From Anaerolineales bacterium (GTDB lineage Bacteria > Chloroflexota > Anaerolineae > Anaerolineales > Villigracilaceae): a stretch of DNA of 64,000 bases. This document shows positions 17,533 through 26,204 of the stretch, piece after piece (position 1 is the first letter of the stretch; each line of letters starts with the position of its first letter). Under the pieces are notes generated by a model that had not been told where the DNA came from, did not search any database, and saw only the letters and a program-made list of their open reading frames with translations. Location: positions 1,736,001 to 1,800,000 of the forward strand of contig CP129480.1 in NCBI GenBank assembly GCA_030583885.1, in the 5' to 3' direction. The position numbers and the translations under genes are program-made.

Positions 17533-18564
17533 CTATGCAATAGCAAGGGTAATCTTGCCAAAATTCTCACCGCGCCATAATCTTTCCTGTGCGGCGGCCG
17601 CTTCCTGCAGCGGAAAGGTCTGGTCAACCACGGGGCTCAATGTGCCCGCCGCGATCAGATCCATCACCTCGGCAAATTCTGCAAGTGTGCTCATGGTGGA
17701 GCCGATGATCGCAAGATGTTTCGCGAAGATATAGCGGTTGTCAATTTCGAAGCGGGGCGCACCGCTATTGCCAACTGTCAGCAATCGTCCGCCTTTGCGA
17801 AGCGCGCGCAGACTTAAGGGAAAGGTGGCGCCGACATTGTCGATTACAACGTCCGCCCCCCGCTTTCCCGTCGCAAAAAAAACTACCTTCGACCAGTCTT
17901 CCTCATTTGAACGATCAATCAAAATATCCGCGCCGAGCGCTTCGGCTTTCTCAAGTTTCTTTGAATTGGATCCGATGACAATGACCTGCGCACCAAGATA
18001 TTTCGCGATCTGGATGCTGGCAGAATTCACACCGCCGCCTGCGCCGACAATGGCCACCGTTTCCCCCGCTTTAACTCCCCCGCGTTTGACCATCGAATGC
18101 CATGTGGTCTGATAAACCAAAGCTGCGGCAGCGGCTTTGTGAACGTCGAAATTGACAGGGAGTTTATACAGCTGTCGGACTGGCAGGCATACATACTCAG
18201 CATATGTGCCGCGGACTGTTTCCCCCAGCAAATGCCATTTGAGACACATGTTATCCTGCTTGTTCACGCAAAATTCACATTGGCCGCATCCCAAATTGGC
18301 GTTGATGACCACAGGGTCGCCAACCTGAAGACCGCTAACGCCTTCCCCAAGTGCGGATATTTCACCGGCGCCGTCTGCGCCGTTGATGTGGGGGAGTTCC
18401 AGGTTCAATCCCTGCCATCCATTGCGAACCATTACATCCATGCGGTTGAGCGCAGCCGCATGCAGTCGAATCAACGCTTCGCCGGGCCCGGGTTGAGGCG
18501 TGGGGAAGTCGGTATACTCAAGGACTTCAGGCCCGCCGTGTTTGTGGAAGAGGATTGCCTTCAT
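17533..18564 (-). CDS. Zinc-binding dehydrogenase, medium-chain (quinone-oxidoreductase-like)
   Basis: This 343-residue MDR-family NAD(P)H oxidoreductase has the structural zinc lobe with four cysteines in CGQCEFC and DNMC, and the dinucleotide motif VAIVGAGGGVNSASIQIAK. The usual catalytic-zinc Cys and His-Glu ligands are absent (NRMDVMVRNG and HINGADGAG instead), so it likely reduces an activated C=C or quinone without a catalytic zinc. The substrate is unknown. It sits between two GT-C genes in the long minus-strand run. Confidence 0.85.
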   Translation of the reverse strand: MKAILFHKHGGPEVLEYTDFPTPQPGPGEALIRLHAAALNRMDVMVRNGWQGLNLELPHINGADGAGEISALGEGVSGLQVGDPVVINANLGCGQCEFCVNKQDNMCLKWHLLGETVRGTYAEYVCLPVRQLYKLPVNFDVHKAAAAALVYQTTWHSMVKRGGVKAGETVAIVGAGGGVNSASIQIAKYLGAQVIVIGSNSKKLEKAEALGADILIDRSNEEDWSKVVFFATGKRGADVVIDNVGATFPLSLRALRKGGRLLTVGNSGAPRFEIDNRYIFAKHLAIIGSTMSTLAEFAEVMDLIAAGTLSPVVDQTFPLQEAAAAQERLWRGENFGKITLAIA

Positions 18565-18585
18565 TTTGAGATGAAACGTGCCATT

Positions 18586-20541
18586 TTATGGGGTATTCTC
18601 ATATTCGTAAAGCCAGTACAGGATTTTCTGGTCAACGTCCTTTCTTTCATGAAGAACACCATTGGGGTATGCGGTTTCCACATCAGGAAGGTAGCTCGTG
18701 ACCTCTGGAAGGAATATAAACACCAAATGGTCAGATTCAGGGACCGGGTTCTCAGCTGAGCCCCAGGGTTGGTGAACATCAAAGCCTTGCACTTGCGGTG
18801 CAAGGTAGGAAATGCTGGGAATGGAATAATATCCCATGATGTCGGTGGTGAAGAAAAAAGCCTGTGTGCCTCGCGGCTTGTCTTTCAAGTCGTTTGCCAG
18901 GTGCTGGGCTATCACGCTCGCTCCGCCTCCAAAATCAATGACGGTTTTAGGGGTGTATGTGTTAAAGTAGAAATTTATATCATCCGCACTCAGAAAAACT
19001 GCGATCCCAATCAACACTATGGTCAACACCCGGGCGGATCTTTGCCAGAGCCGTTCGACCAAATCGCCAATTTTATCCAGCCCACGTGCGAGGATAAGGA
19101 TACAGACAGGTGCGGCAGCCACATATCTTTGCGCTGCCGGGGTTGATTCGCTCAAACCGCCCAGCAGGACATACACCGCCAGCCAAAGGAGCAGGAAGAT
19201 CGAGCGGCTGTCTTTTGGGCGCGTCATTAAATGGACCGATCCCAACAGGAAGAACCCCGCGTATAACGGTCGAAGAAAGGATGTTTCAGGGCGGTACCAG
19301 TGTTGCAGGGGAAGATGTGTGAAAGCCAGGACGCCAAGACCAATCTGTTTCAGAAGGATTCGCCAGGCGGGCAATCCCGTGATCGCCACCTCATTCTCCA
19401 GCCAGGATCCGAGAATGCTGACCCTTGAAAGCGGCGCCAGATATTGTTCGGGATATATGATGTAATACCATGCGAGGGGAAGGAAAACGACAATCATCCC
19501 AAGGGTCATCAAAATCATATTTGCGAGCGAGCGTTTTAATTTTGGAAGATTGAATATCGCGGTGGAGATAAGACCTCCAAAGACGACGATCAACAACGCG
19601 CGACTGCTCGGGTAAAAATATTGCGACAGCCCAAGCCCAAGCCCGGCCAGCAGGAAGGCATTGCGGCTTTCCCTTTCCCACGCATACCATGCCGCGCCGA
19701 CAGTGATCACAAAAAAAAGCCCGTCCCAGATATTGTTTAATCCGATACGGCTGAAGTGCATATGGAAGTGAAAACCCGTCAGTGCAAGAGCGGCGATGAG
19801 CCCTGTCCGTTTGCCGAACATTGCATGCCCCGTCAGATAGATTCCCCCAACCGTCAATGCGCCGGCGATCGCTGAAGGGATTCGCAATGCGGCTGTGGTA
19901 TTTCCAAACAATGATATTGATGCGGACGGAACCAGAAAATACAGCCCTGGAAAAGAATACCAGCCGGCTGAAAAAGGATTGTTGGATTCTCCCTCTATAA
20001 ATCGAATGCCGTGCAACCCGGCGGACGCCTCGTCACCATTCAGAAGGATTGGAATGTAATTGGTTGCAATGGCACGGAACGGCAGGGCCAGGAATGCAAA
20101 GCCCAAAGCAAACAGGAAAGGTTTCCATTTCGACCGCAGGTTTAGGTCATTTGGTTTCCAACAGCCAAGCATATATAAACCAATACTGATCAGCCATGCT
20201 GCCCACGTCCCGATTGGGCTGATCATTTTTTCGCCATCGCCCGCCGCAAAATGTGCAAGAATCGAATAAAAGATCGATAGAAAGATGGCGACAACCTGCC
20301 ATGGTTCAAGGTTTAGCCAGATGCCGGGTCTTTTTAGCATATGCTCAATTTGTGCACTGATCTTTTCATCCCTGGCTGTCAAGATCCCGAGCAGGTAGAA
20401 AACCAGGCCGCAGAACAATAAAACCATTGATTCTGTACGCTGCCCAAGGGGCAGCGCCGCCTGAACGATTTGGCCCAGGATTGCCAGCATACTGCCACCC
20501 GCCAGCAGGCATGTCGCCAGATTGCGCTGCGATGATGCCAT
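18586..20541 (-). CDS. GT39-family membrane glycosyltransferase
   Basis: This 651-residue protein has around 12 hydrophobic segments. The first large loop carries an acidic patch (LLNGDEASAGLHGIRF near residue 180) in the position of the catalytic Asp/Glu of ArnT/PMT-like enzymes, and a C-terminal extracytoplasmic domain follows. It should transfer a sugar from a polyprenyl-phosphate donor on the outer face; donor and acceptor are unknown. The ATG directly follows the acyl-CoA dehydrogenase stop (TAA ATG), so the two are coupled. Confidence 0.78.
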   Translation of the reverse strand: MASSQRNLATCLLAGGSMLAILGQIVQAALPLGQRTESMVLLFCGLVFYLLGILTARDEKISAQIEHMLKRPGIWLNLEPWQVVAIFLSIFYSILAHFAAGDGEKMISPIGTWAAWLISIGLYMLGCWKPNDLNLRSKWKPFLFALGFAFLALPFRAIATNYIPILLNGDEASAGLHGIRFIEGESNNPFSAGWYSFPGLYFLVPSASISLFGNTTAALRIPSAIAGALTVGGIYLTGHAMFGKRTGLIAALALTGFHFHMHFSRIGLNNIWDGLFFVITVGAAWYAWERESRNAFLLAGLGLGLSQYFYPSSRALLIVVFGGLISTAIFNLPKLKRSLANMILMTLGMIVVFLPLAWYYIIYPEQYLAPLSRVSILGSWLENEVAITGLPAWRILLKQIGLGVLAFTHLPLQHWYRPETSFLRPLYAGFFLLGSVHLMTRPKDSRSIFLLLWLAVYVLLGGLSESTPAAQRYVAAAPVCILILARGLDKIGDLVERLWQRSARVLTIVLIGIAVFLSADDINFYFNTYTPKTVIDFGGGASVIAQHLANDLKDKPRGTQAFFFTTDIMGYYSIPSISYLAPQVQGFDVHQPWGSAENPVPESDHLVFIFLPEVTSYLPDVETAYPNGVLHERKDVDQKILYWLYEYENTP

Positions 20542-21711
20542 TTATTTAATCCCCAACTCGCTACGTGAAATCACAATCCTTTGAATTTCGCTCGTGCCCT
20601 CGTATATTTCGGTAATCTTTGCATCGCGGAAATAGCGTTCAACGGGCAGTTCCTTGCTGTAGCCCATGCCACCGTGAATTTGAACAGCCTGGTGCGTGAC
20701 GAACATTGAGGTTTCCGATGCAAATAATTTTGCCATGGAGGCCTCCAGCGAATAGCGTCCGCCGCCCTGTTTGGATTTTTCTTTTGCAATCGCAGCATTG
20801 TATATTAACAAACGGGATGCCTCGATACGCGTCTTCATATCTGCGATTTTGAACCCCGTTCCCTGGAATGCTCCGATCGGTTGACCGAACGCTTCTCGCT
20901 GACCCGCATATTGCCTTGCTGCTTCGTAGGCTGCTTCCGAAATCCCAAGCGCCTGGGTGGCAATGCCGATGCGTCCTGCATCAAGAACGGTCATTGCTAT
21001 TTTAAAGCCTTCGCCTTCCCCGCCGAGTCTGTTCTCAACAGGGATTTTACAATCTTCAAAGATCAGCTCGCTGGTTGCGGAGGCACGGATGCCAAGTTTT
21101 GGCTCCTTCTTTCCGCGGGTGAGGCCGGGCATGCCGCCTTCAACCAAAAATGCGGAAACGCCTTTTTGCTTTTTATCCGGATCGGTCATCATAAAGACGA
21201 CGAAATAATCTGCAACAGGTCCGCTGGTAACCCAGGATTTGCGGCCATTCAATACGTAGAAGTCGCCGTCGCGCGTGGCGCGTCCTTTCATGGTCCCTGC
21301 GTCTGAGCCGCTTTGAGGTTCAGTGAGGGAATATGCGCCAATTGCCTTGCCAGAGGCGATCGGTGTGATGAATTTCTTCTTTTGTTCCTCCGTGCCAAAT
21401 TTGAAAATGCCGTGACAATATAATGAATTATTGACGGACATGATGACACCGTGCGAAGCATCCGCTTTGCAGATTTCTTCGAGCGCGAGAACGTAGGCGA
21501 GGGCGTCCATGCCTGCACCGCCATATTGTTCGGGAACCTCGATCCCCATGAATCCCATTTCACCCATTTTTTTTATGGTGGCATGAGGGAATTCTCCGCT
21601 TTCATCAAATTCCCCCGCAATGGGGGCGATTTCTTTTTGCGCAAAATCGCGCGCGGCATCGCGGAGCATTTTGTGTTCGTCCGTGAGCGGAAAGATGGGG
21701 AGGTCTGTCAT
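20542..21711 (-). CDS. Acyl-CoA dehydrogenase
   Basis: This 389-residue FAD enzyme oxidises an acyl-CoA to the 2-enoyl-CoA and passes electrons to ETF. The FAD/substrate signatures GAYSLTEPQSGSDAG and WVTSGPVADYFVV, the QIHGGMGY motif and the C-terminal catalytic region ITEIYEGTSEIQRIVI with the general-base Glu are all present. The sequence resembles short or branched-chain forms. It is the first gene of the minus-strand run that later contains the acyl-CoA carboxylase, consistent with one catabolic route. TATAAT lies about 27 nt before the start, with GGAGA as ribosome site. Confidence 0.93.
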   Translation of the reverse strand: MTDLPIFPLTDEHKMLRDAARDFAQKEIAPIAGEFDESGEFPHATIKKMGEMGFMGIEVPEQYGGAGMDALAYVLALEEICKADASHGVIMSVNNSLYCHGIFKFGTEEQKKKFITPIASGKAIGAYSLTEPQSGSDAGTMKGRATRDGDFYVLNGRKSWVTSGPVADYFVVFMMTDPDKKQKGVSAFLVEGGMPGLTRGKKEPKLGIRASATSELIFEDCKIPVENRLGGEGEGFKIAMTVLDAGRIGIATQALGISEAAYEAARQYAGQREAFGQPIGAFQGTGFKIADMKTRIEASRLLIYNAAIAKEKSKQGGGRYSLEASMAKLFASETSMFVTHQAVQIHGGMGYSKELPVERYFRDAKITEIYEGTSEIQRIVISRSELGIK

Positions 21712-21738
21712 TGGCTGGTCTCCAAATTGTTTTTTAGG

Positions 21739-21744
21739 ATTATA
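21739..21744 (-). promoter_or_regulatory. -10 box for the acyl-CoA dehydrogenase run
   Basis: TATAAT on the minus strand, 27 nt before the ATG at 21711. No clear -35 element is seen. It is divergent from the polyamine importer promoter about 100 bp away. Confidence 0.5.
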
Positions 21745-21847
21745 CCGCGTGGGGATGATTTGGGACTTTGTCGGAGTGGATTCTGCCTGTTTCGGTGATG
21801 CAGGTTTGAGCGCGGGCGGAGGCGGATGCCTAATCGGAAATTAATGA

Positions 21848-21875
21848 TTGACTTTCGTTTCCCATTCCGTATAAT
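21848..21875 (+). promoter_or_regulatory. Promoter of the polyamine-type importer
   Basis: TTGACT at 21848-21853, a 16-nt spacer and TATAAT at 21870-21875, close to the sigma-70 consensus. The predicted start near 21882 gives a leader of about 125 nt before the binding-protein gene. Confidence 0.8.
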
Positions 21876-21890
21876 TATGAACTTAAATCT

Positions 21891-21940
21891 GCCGCATCGA
21901 ACATGTGGCGCAGGTGTATTATACATACCTGAAAGGAGGT
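21891..21940 (+). promoter_or_regulatory. Structured 5' leader with an orphan Shine-Dalgarno
   Basis: Two hairpins follow each other: 21891-21909 (7-bp stem with one G-U pair, CGAAC loop) and 21912-21930 (6-bp stem). They are followed at once by GAAAGGAGGT (21931-21940), a near-perfect anti-16S match with no ATG or GTG at a workable distance. The true ribosome site of the gene, AAAAGGAGAG, lies about 60 nt further on. It may be a regulatory leader, but no known riboswitch class was recognised. Confidence 0.4.
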
Positions 21941-22006
21941 GGCGACGGGGCTGAAATTTGATTTTATTGTCTGGACGTGTTTAACAATTCAAAAGGAGAG
22001 AGAATA

Positions 22007-23236
22007 ATGAAGAAGTTTGCTTTTAAACTGCTGGTCCTGTTTGTATTTGCCAGTTTCGTGCTTGCGGCTTGTGGAGGCGCGGCTCCTGCAACAGATGCTC
22101 CTGCCCCTGCTGCCACACAGGCTCCTGCATCGTCCGATGCGCCTGCAACCGAAGCGCCCTCGATGGAACTCGAAGGTGAGGTTTCCATTGTTGCCTGGGC
22201 GGGATATGTCGAGCGCGGCGAGACCAGCCCAGACTTTGACTGGGTGACTGAATTCGAGGCCCAGACCGGTTGTATGGTGAAGGTCAAAACTGCCGCAACT
22301 TCTGATGAAATGGTAGCGTTGATGAATGAGGGCGGTTTTGATCTTGTGACTGCTTCCGGCGATGCCTCCAACCGCCTAATCTCAGGCGGCAGGGTTCAGG
22401 CGATTGATATTTCCCGAATCCCGAGCTACAGCGAAATTGATCCGCGTTTGCAGGATGCCCCTTGGCATACTGTGGACGGCGTCCACTATGGCGTGCCGTA
22501 TTCATCCGGGCAAAATGTCCTGATGTACAACACCGATGTGTTTGGCGATCAACCGCCCACAAGCTGGGATGTGGTCTTCGAAGAGATGACCCTGCCTGAT
22601 GGTCAGTCCAACAAGGGCCGCATTCAGGCGTATGACGGGCCCATCTATGTCGCGGATGCCGCGCTGTACCTGATGTACAACAATCCTGAACTGGGTATTG
22701 CCAATCCCTACCAGTTGACCCGCGATCAATTCAATGCTGCGATCGAACTGCTCCGCCAGCAGCGCACGTTGATCAACCGTTACTGGCATGATGCGTTCAT
22801 TCAGATGGACGACTTCACGAATGAAGGCGTTGCCGCTTCGGGTTCCTGGCCCTTCCAGGCGAACCTGCTGAAGGGTGGCGGCGCCCCGATTGACAAGGTT
22901 GTTCCGGTGGAAGGTGCAACGGGCTGGGCTGACTCGACCATGCTGCATGTGGATTCCGAGCATCCCAACTGCGCTTATGCATGGATGGAGTGGTCGCTCA
23001 ACCCCAAGGCACAGGGCGATCTGGCTGCCTGGTTCCAGAATGTCCCCGTCCGCCTGGATGCCTGCGAAGGCAACCCCCTGCTCGGGGAAGAAGGTTGTAA
23101 GAACAACGGCTCCGAAGATTTCGATAAAATCTGGTGGTGGCGCACTCCCACCACGGATTGTGGTGATGGTCGTATGGAATGTGTTCCCTATCATGAATGG
23201 GTCACAAACTATGTAGCCGTTATCGGCGGCCGTTAG
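22007..23236 (+). CDS. ABC transporter substrate-binding lipoprotein, polyamine (spermidine/putrescine) type
   Basis: This 409-residue secreted lipoprotein has a signal peptide ending in the lipobox VLAAC (Cys22), a 30-residue Ala/Pro/Thr linker, and a periplasmic-binding-protein fold with EFEAQTG, FDLVTASGDASNRLI and YGVPYSSGQNVLMYN, as in PotD-like proteins. The mature part holds six more cysteines, some paired (DACEGN...EEGCKN; TDCGDGRMEC), suggesting disulfides. It starts the importer operon, with its own promoter and AAAAGGAGAG ribosome site. The ligand is inferred from relatives. Confidence 0.88.
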   Translation: MKKFAFKLLVLFVFASFVLAACGGAAPATDAPAPAATQAPASSDAPATEAPSMELEGEVSIVAWAGYVERGETSPDFDWVTEFEAQTGCMVKVKTAATSDEMVALMNEGGFDLVTASGDASNRLISGGRVQAIDISRIPSYSEIDPRLQDAPWHTVDGVHYGVPYSSGQNVLMYNTDVFGDQPPTSWDVVFEEMTLPDGQSNKGRIQAYDGPIYVADAALYLMYNNPELGIANPYQLTRDQFNAAIELLRQQRTLINRYWHDAFIQMDDFTNEGVAASGSWPFQANLLKGGGAPIDKVVPVEGATGWADSTMLHVDSEHPNCAYAWMEWSLNPKAQGDLAAWFQNVPVRLDACEGNPLLGEEGCKNNGSEDFDKIWWWRTPTTDCGDGRMECVPYHEWVTNYVAVIGGR

Positions 23237-23251
23237 TATTAAAAACCATTT

Positions 23252-23281
23252 GTATCAGGCGGGGTAATTCCCGCCTGATAC
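23252..23281 (+). terminator. Hairpin between binding protein and transporter genes
   Basis: A perfect 12-bp stem (23252-23263 with 23270-23281) around GTAATT, 15 nt after the binding-protein stop. There is no long T tract, so it is more likely a partial attenuator or 3' stabiliser that keeps binding-protein mRNA in excess over the ATPase and permeases. Confidence 0.65.
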
Positions 23282-23311
23282 ACTATTATTTGATGAAGAG
23301 CTGCCAATCTC

Positions 23312-24349
23312 ATGAATAATTCCTCCGCGCCCGCCATTCGTTTTGATAAAGTGAGCCGTTATTTTGGGGAGGTGAGAGCCGTCGACCAGGTGGACCTGGA
23401 GGTTAAGGATGGCGAGTTTTTTTCCATGCTTGGTCCATCAGGCTCGGGGAAAACCACCTGCCTGCGCATGATTGCAGGGTTTGACAGGCCCACTTCCGGA
23501 TTTATCCATTTATATGGACAGGAAGTTTCCAGCCTGCCGCCTTATGATCGGGATGTCAATACGGTATTTCAGGATTATGCATTATTTCCACACATGAACG
23601 TGGGGGATAACATTGCCTATGGTTTGATGGTGAAAAAGGTCGCCAGGGAAGAGCGCTTAAAACGCATGGAAGAGATGCTGGAACTGGTGCAGTTGACCGG
23701 TTATGCCGGACGAAAACCCTCACAGCTATCCGGCGGACAGCGTCAGCGCGTCGCGCTCGCCCGCGCACTGATCAATCATCCCAAGGTTCTCCTGCTCGAT
23801 GAGCCGCTCGGCGCATTGGACTTGAAACTGCGCCAGCAGATGCAAATCGAACTTAAAGGGATTCAAAAACGGGTTGGCATTACCTTTATTTTTGTCACGC
23901 ACGACCAGGAAGAGGCGATCACCATGAGTGACCGCATTGCTGTTTTTAATCAGGGCAAGATCGAGCAGGTTGGTTCACCCTCTGATATTTATGAGAGACC
24001 CGCCTCTGCTTTTGTGGCGGGCTTTGTCGGGACATCGAACCTTGTCAGCGGGGAAGTGGCAAGGCGCACCACAGGCTCCGAACAGACGTTTTCCATCCGT
24101 CCTGAAAAAATCCATCTCGGTTCGGTCCATGACAAACCCGCAGGTGATATGCTCTCTCTGGAAGGCGTGGTCCGCGATGTGGTGTATCTCGGCTTATACA
24201 CCCGCTATCTGGTTGAGATCGAAAGCGGAGCGGATTTGGTGGTTATTGAACAAAACCTCAAGACCACTTCGATGGATGTGCTTTCTGCAAAGGGACAAAA
24301 GGTAAGGCTGTCCTGGCACAAGGATCACATCAGCCGCATGGGAGGCTGA
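23312..24349 (+). CDS. potA: Spermidine/putrescine ABC transporter ATP-binding protein
   Basis: This 345-residue importer ATPase has Walker A GPSGSGKTT, signature LSGGQRQRVALARAL, Walker B LLLDEPLGALD, the H-loop FVTHDQEEA, and a C-terminal TOBE regulatory domain (about residues 265-345, starting near FSIRPEKIHLG). It powers polyamine-type uptake with the two permeases encoded next. The ATG has only a weak GAAGAG ribosome site, which fits lower expression than the preceding binding protein. The gene ends one base before the potB ATG. Confidence 0.92.
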   Translation: MNNSSAPAIRFDKVSRYFGEVRAVDQVDLEVKDGEFFSMLGPSGSGKTTCLRMIAGFDRPTSGFIHLYGQEVSSLPPYDRDVNTVFQDYALFPHMNVGDNIAYGLMVKKVAREERLKRMEEMLELVQLTGYAGRKPSQLSGGQRQRVALARALINHPKVLLLDEPLGALDLKLRQQMQIELKGIQKRVGITFIFVTHDQEEAITMSDRIAVFNQGKIEQVGSPSDIYERPASAFVAGFVGTSNLVSGEVARRTTGSEQTFSIRPEKIHLGSVHDKPAGDMLSLEGVVRDVVYLGLYTRYLVEIESGADLVVIEQNLKTTSMDVLSAKGQKVRLSWHKDHISRMGG

Positions 24350-24350
24350 A

Positions 24351-25256
24351 ATGATTAACCGCCTCTCCACATTTTTCTACCGGCGTCCAAAACTGGTTTT
24401 AGCCCTGTTCCTCATTCCGCCATTGCTCTACATGGTGGTGGTGTATCTCGGCTCGTTATTCTCCCTGTTGATCAATAGTTTTTACGCCATCGACGATTTC
24501 ACCGGCCTCATCATCCGCGAGTTTACGCTTAAGACCTATGTACAGATATTCAACCCCGCCAACCGGGAAATCTTCATGCGTACTGCCACAATGGCAACCA
24601 TCGTCACCATTGTGGATGCACTGGTCGCATTTCCGCTGGCATATTACATCGCAAAATTCGCCTCGCCAAGGCTGAAGACCTGGCTTCTCATCGCAGTGAC
24701 AATTCCGCTCTGGTCAAGTTATCTTGTGCGTGTCTATGCCTGGAAGTTGATCCTGGCAAAGGAAGGCATCCTTTCCTGGTTCATTAATATATTCGGTTTA
24801 AGCGGCGCTCTTGACTGGCTGTTGGGTTTGCCGAATATCGGGGGGTCGTCCCTTTCGCTCTCTCCGATCGGGATGTTCATTGTGTTCGTGTACATCTGGC
24901 TCCCGTACATGATCATTCCCATACAGACCGCCCTGGAACGTGTGCCCGCCTCCCTGCTGGAAGCCTCCAGCGACCTGGGTGCAAAACCGCTTCAAACCTT
25001 CCGCACGGTGATCCTGCCATTGGCGTTTCCCGGCGTTGTGGCCGGTTCAATTTTCACTTTTTCACTGACACTGGGCGACTTCATCGTCCCGCTGACGCTG
25101 GGCAATTCAAAATTTTTCATCGGACAAGCCGTCTTTTCCTATCAGGGAACTGGCGGGAACATCCCTCTTGCCGCTGCAATGACGATGGGACCGGTTGTCA
25201 TTATGATCGTCTACCTGCTCATTGCCCGTAAACTTGGAGCGTTCGATGCCCTCTAA
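24351..25256 (+). CDS. potB: Spermidine/putrescine ABC transporter permease (PotB-type)
   Basis: This 301-residue permease has about six transmembrane helices and the cytoplasmic EAA loop [22 protein letters not shown] that docks on the ATPase. The N-terminal part is longer than in its partner, with a sizeable loop between helices 1 and 2, as in PotB proteins. It overlaps the next permease gene by 11 bp. Confidence 0.9.
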   Translation: MINRLSTFFYRRPKLVLALFLIPPLLYMVVVYLGSLFSLLINSFYAIDDFTGLIIREFTLKTYVQIFNPANREIFMRTATMATIVTIVDALVAFPLAYYIAKFASPRLKTWLLIAVTIPLWSSYLVRVYAWKLILAKEGILSWFINIFGLSGALDWLLGLPNIGGSSLSLSPIGMFIVFVYIWLPYMIIPIQTALERVPASLLEASSDLGAKPLQTFRTVILPLAFPGVVAGSIFTFSLTLGDFIVPLTLGNSKFFIGQAVFSYQGTGGNIPLAAAMTMGPVVIMIVYLLIARKLGAFDAL

Positions 25257-26070
25257 ATCATCCGACACCCGCCCCAGAGCCTCCTGGGGTTTGAAGTTCG
25301 CTGCGCTGGGCACCCTGCTTTTTCTGCATGTGCCTATGTGGATCATTTTTCTCTACACACTCACGCCCGACGAAACCACCTATACATTTCCATTACCGGG
25401 CTTTACAACCAAATGGTTTGGCGTTGCATTGGGGCGCGCAGACCTGTGGCGTTCGTTGACTCTTTCCTTTCAAGTTGCCACAGTCGCCACCATCGCCGCA
25501 TTGATATTGGGTACGCTCGCCGCAGCAGCAGTCTATCGCAGTAAATTCTTTGGACGTGAGGCGATTTCCTTCCTGCTTGTTCTGCCAATCGCTTTGCCCG
25601 GCATCGTCTCCGGCATTGCCCTGCGGACTGCCATTGGCGGGTTGAGCATCCCTTTTTCTTTTTGGACAATCGTCATTGGCCACGCCACCTTCTGTGTCGT
25701 GGTCGTTTACAACAACGTGCTGGCCAGATTCCGCCGTACCAGCGCATCCATGATCGAAGCCTCCATGGATTTGGGCGCGAACTCCTTCCAAACTTTCCGC
25801 CATGTTGTACTCCCCAATATTGCAACCGCACTCCTTGCTGGCGGCATGCTGGCGTTTGCGCTTTCGTTCGATGAAGTCATTGTGACAACATTTACCGCGG
25901 GTCAGCAGACCACGCTACCGATCTGGATTTTCAGCCAGCTTTCCCGTCCGCGTGACCGCCCTGTGACCAACGTCGTGGCCACTATCGTCATTCTTATCAC
26001 TTTCATACCGATCTTCCTCGCACAAAAGATCTCGGCAGGCTCATCGGACACGGAAGGCGAAACGAAATAG
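25246..26070 (+). CDS. potC: Spermidine/putrescine ABC transporter permease (PotC-type)
   Basis: This 274-residue permease completes the importer pore. It shows six hydrophobic segments, the EAA loop [20 protein letters not shown] and the PotC-like [15 protein letters not shown] stretch. The ATG at 25246 is preceded by GGAG and lies within the end of potB; an in-frame upstream start at 25222 lacks a ribosome site. The operon ends in an intrinsic terminator 18 nt after the stop. Confidence 0.9.
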   Translation: MPSKSSDTRPRASWGLKFAALGTLLFLHVPMWIIFLYTLTPDETTYTFPLPGFTTKWFGVALGRADLWRSLTLSFQVATVATIAALILGTLAAAAVYRSKFFGREAISFLLVLPIALPGIVSGIALRTAIGGLSIPFSFWTIVIGHATFCVVVVYNNVLARFRRTSASMIEASMDLGANSFQTFRHVVLPNIATALLAGGMLAFALSFDEVIVTTFTAGQQTTLPIWIFSQLSRPRDRPVTNVVATIVILITFIPIFLAQKISAGSSDTEGETK

Positions 26071-26087
26071 CTTTTTGCAGACGATTG

Positions 26088-26120
26088 GAGCGGCAGGGTT
26101 AACCCTTGTCGCTCTTTTTT
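26088..26120 (+). terminator. Intrinsic terminator after the importer operon
   Basis: GAGCGGCAGGG pairs with CCCTTGTCGCTC (one bulge, one G-U) around TTAA, followed by TTTTTT. It lies just before the palindromic promoter element. Confidence 0.8.
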
Positions 26121-26126
26121 GTTTAT

Positions 26127-26196
26127 ATGCCCGCGGTCGTAAATTGCGCTCTCCCCATTCGGTAAATGCGCGATTTGTGACCGCGCTGGGTATAAT
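26127..26196 (+). repeat. Palindromic promoter-associated repeat, copy A
   Basis: Inverted arms GCGGTCGTAAATTGCGC (26133-26149) and GCGCGATTTGTGACCGC (26168-26184) flank an 18-nt spacer; 14 of 17 positions match and the other three could form G-U pairs. The right side continues as GCTGGG and then TATAAT (26191-26196), 8 nt before the next start codon. Copy B at 52098-52166 aligns to it without gaps over 69 bp (58 matches by eye). Both copies point their TATA box at the following gene. Confidence 0.8.
26191..26196 (+). promoter_or_regulatory. -10 box of the SET/comEA operon
   Basis: TATAAT at the right edge of repeat copy A with 8 nt to the ATG at 26205 and no ribosome site, suggesting a leaderless transcript. 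The sequence where a -35 would lie is part of the palindrome, so activator control is plausible. Confidence 0.55.
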
Positions 26197-26204
26197 AGTC
26201 TCTT

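Noticed and set aside
18769..19465. Overlapping plus-strand frames inside the GT39-like gene
   Set aside because: They are antisense to a continuous membrane protein with normal features.
21931..21984. Leader peptide starting at TTG 21958 or GTG 21939
   Set aside because: Spacing to GGAGGT is wrong for both starts; kept only as a note in the leader finding.
22073..22180. Repetitive GCTCCTGC-like stretch, considered as a tandem repeat element
   Set aside because: It encodes the Ala/Pro/Thr linker of the lipoprotein and is not a separate repeat.
22502..23194. A 230-codon minus-strand frame inside the polyamine-binding protein gene
   Set aside because: No family similarity, and the plus-strand lipoprotein is well supported.
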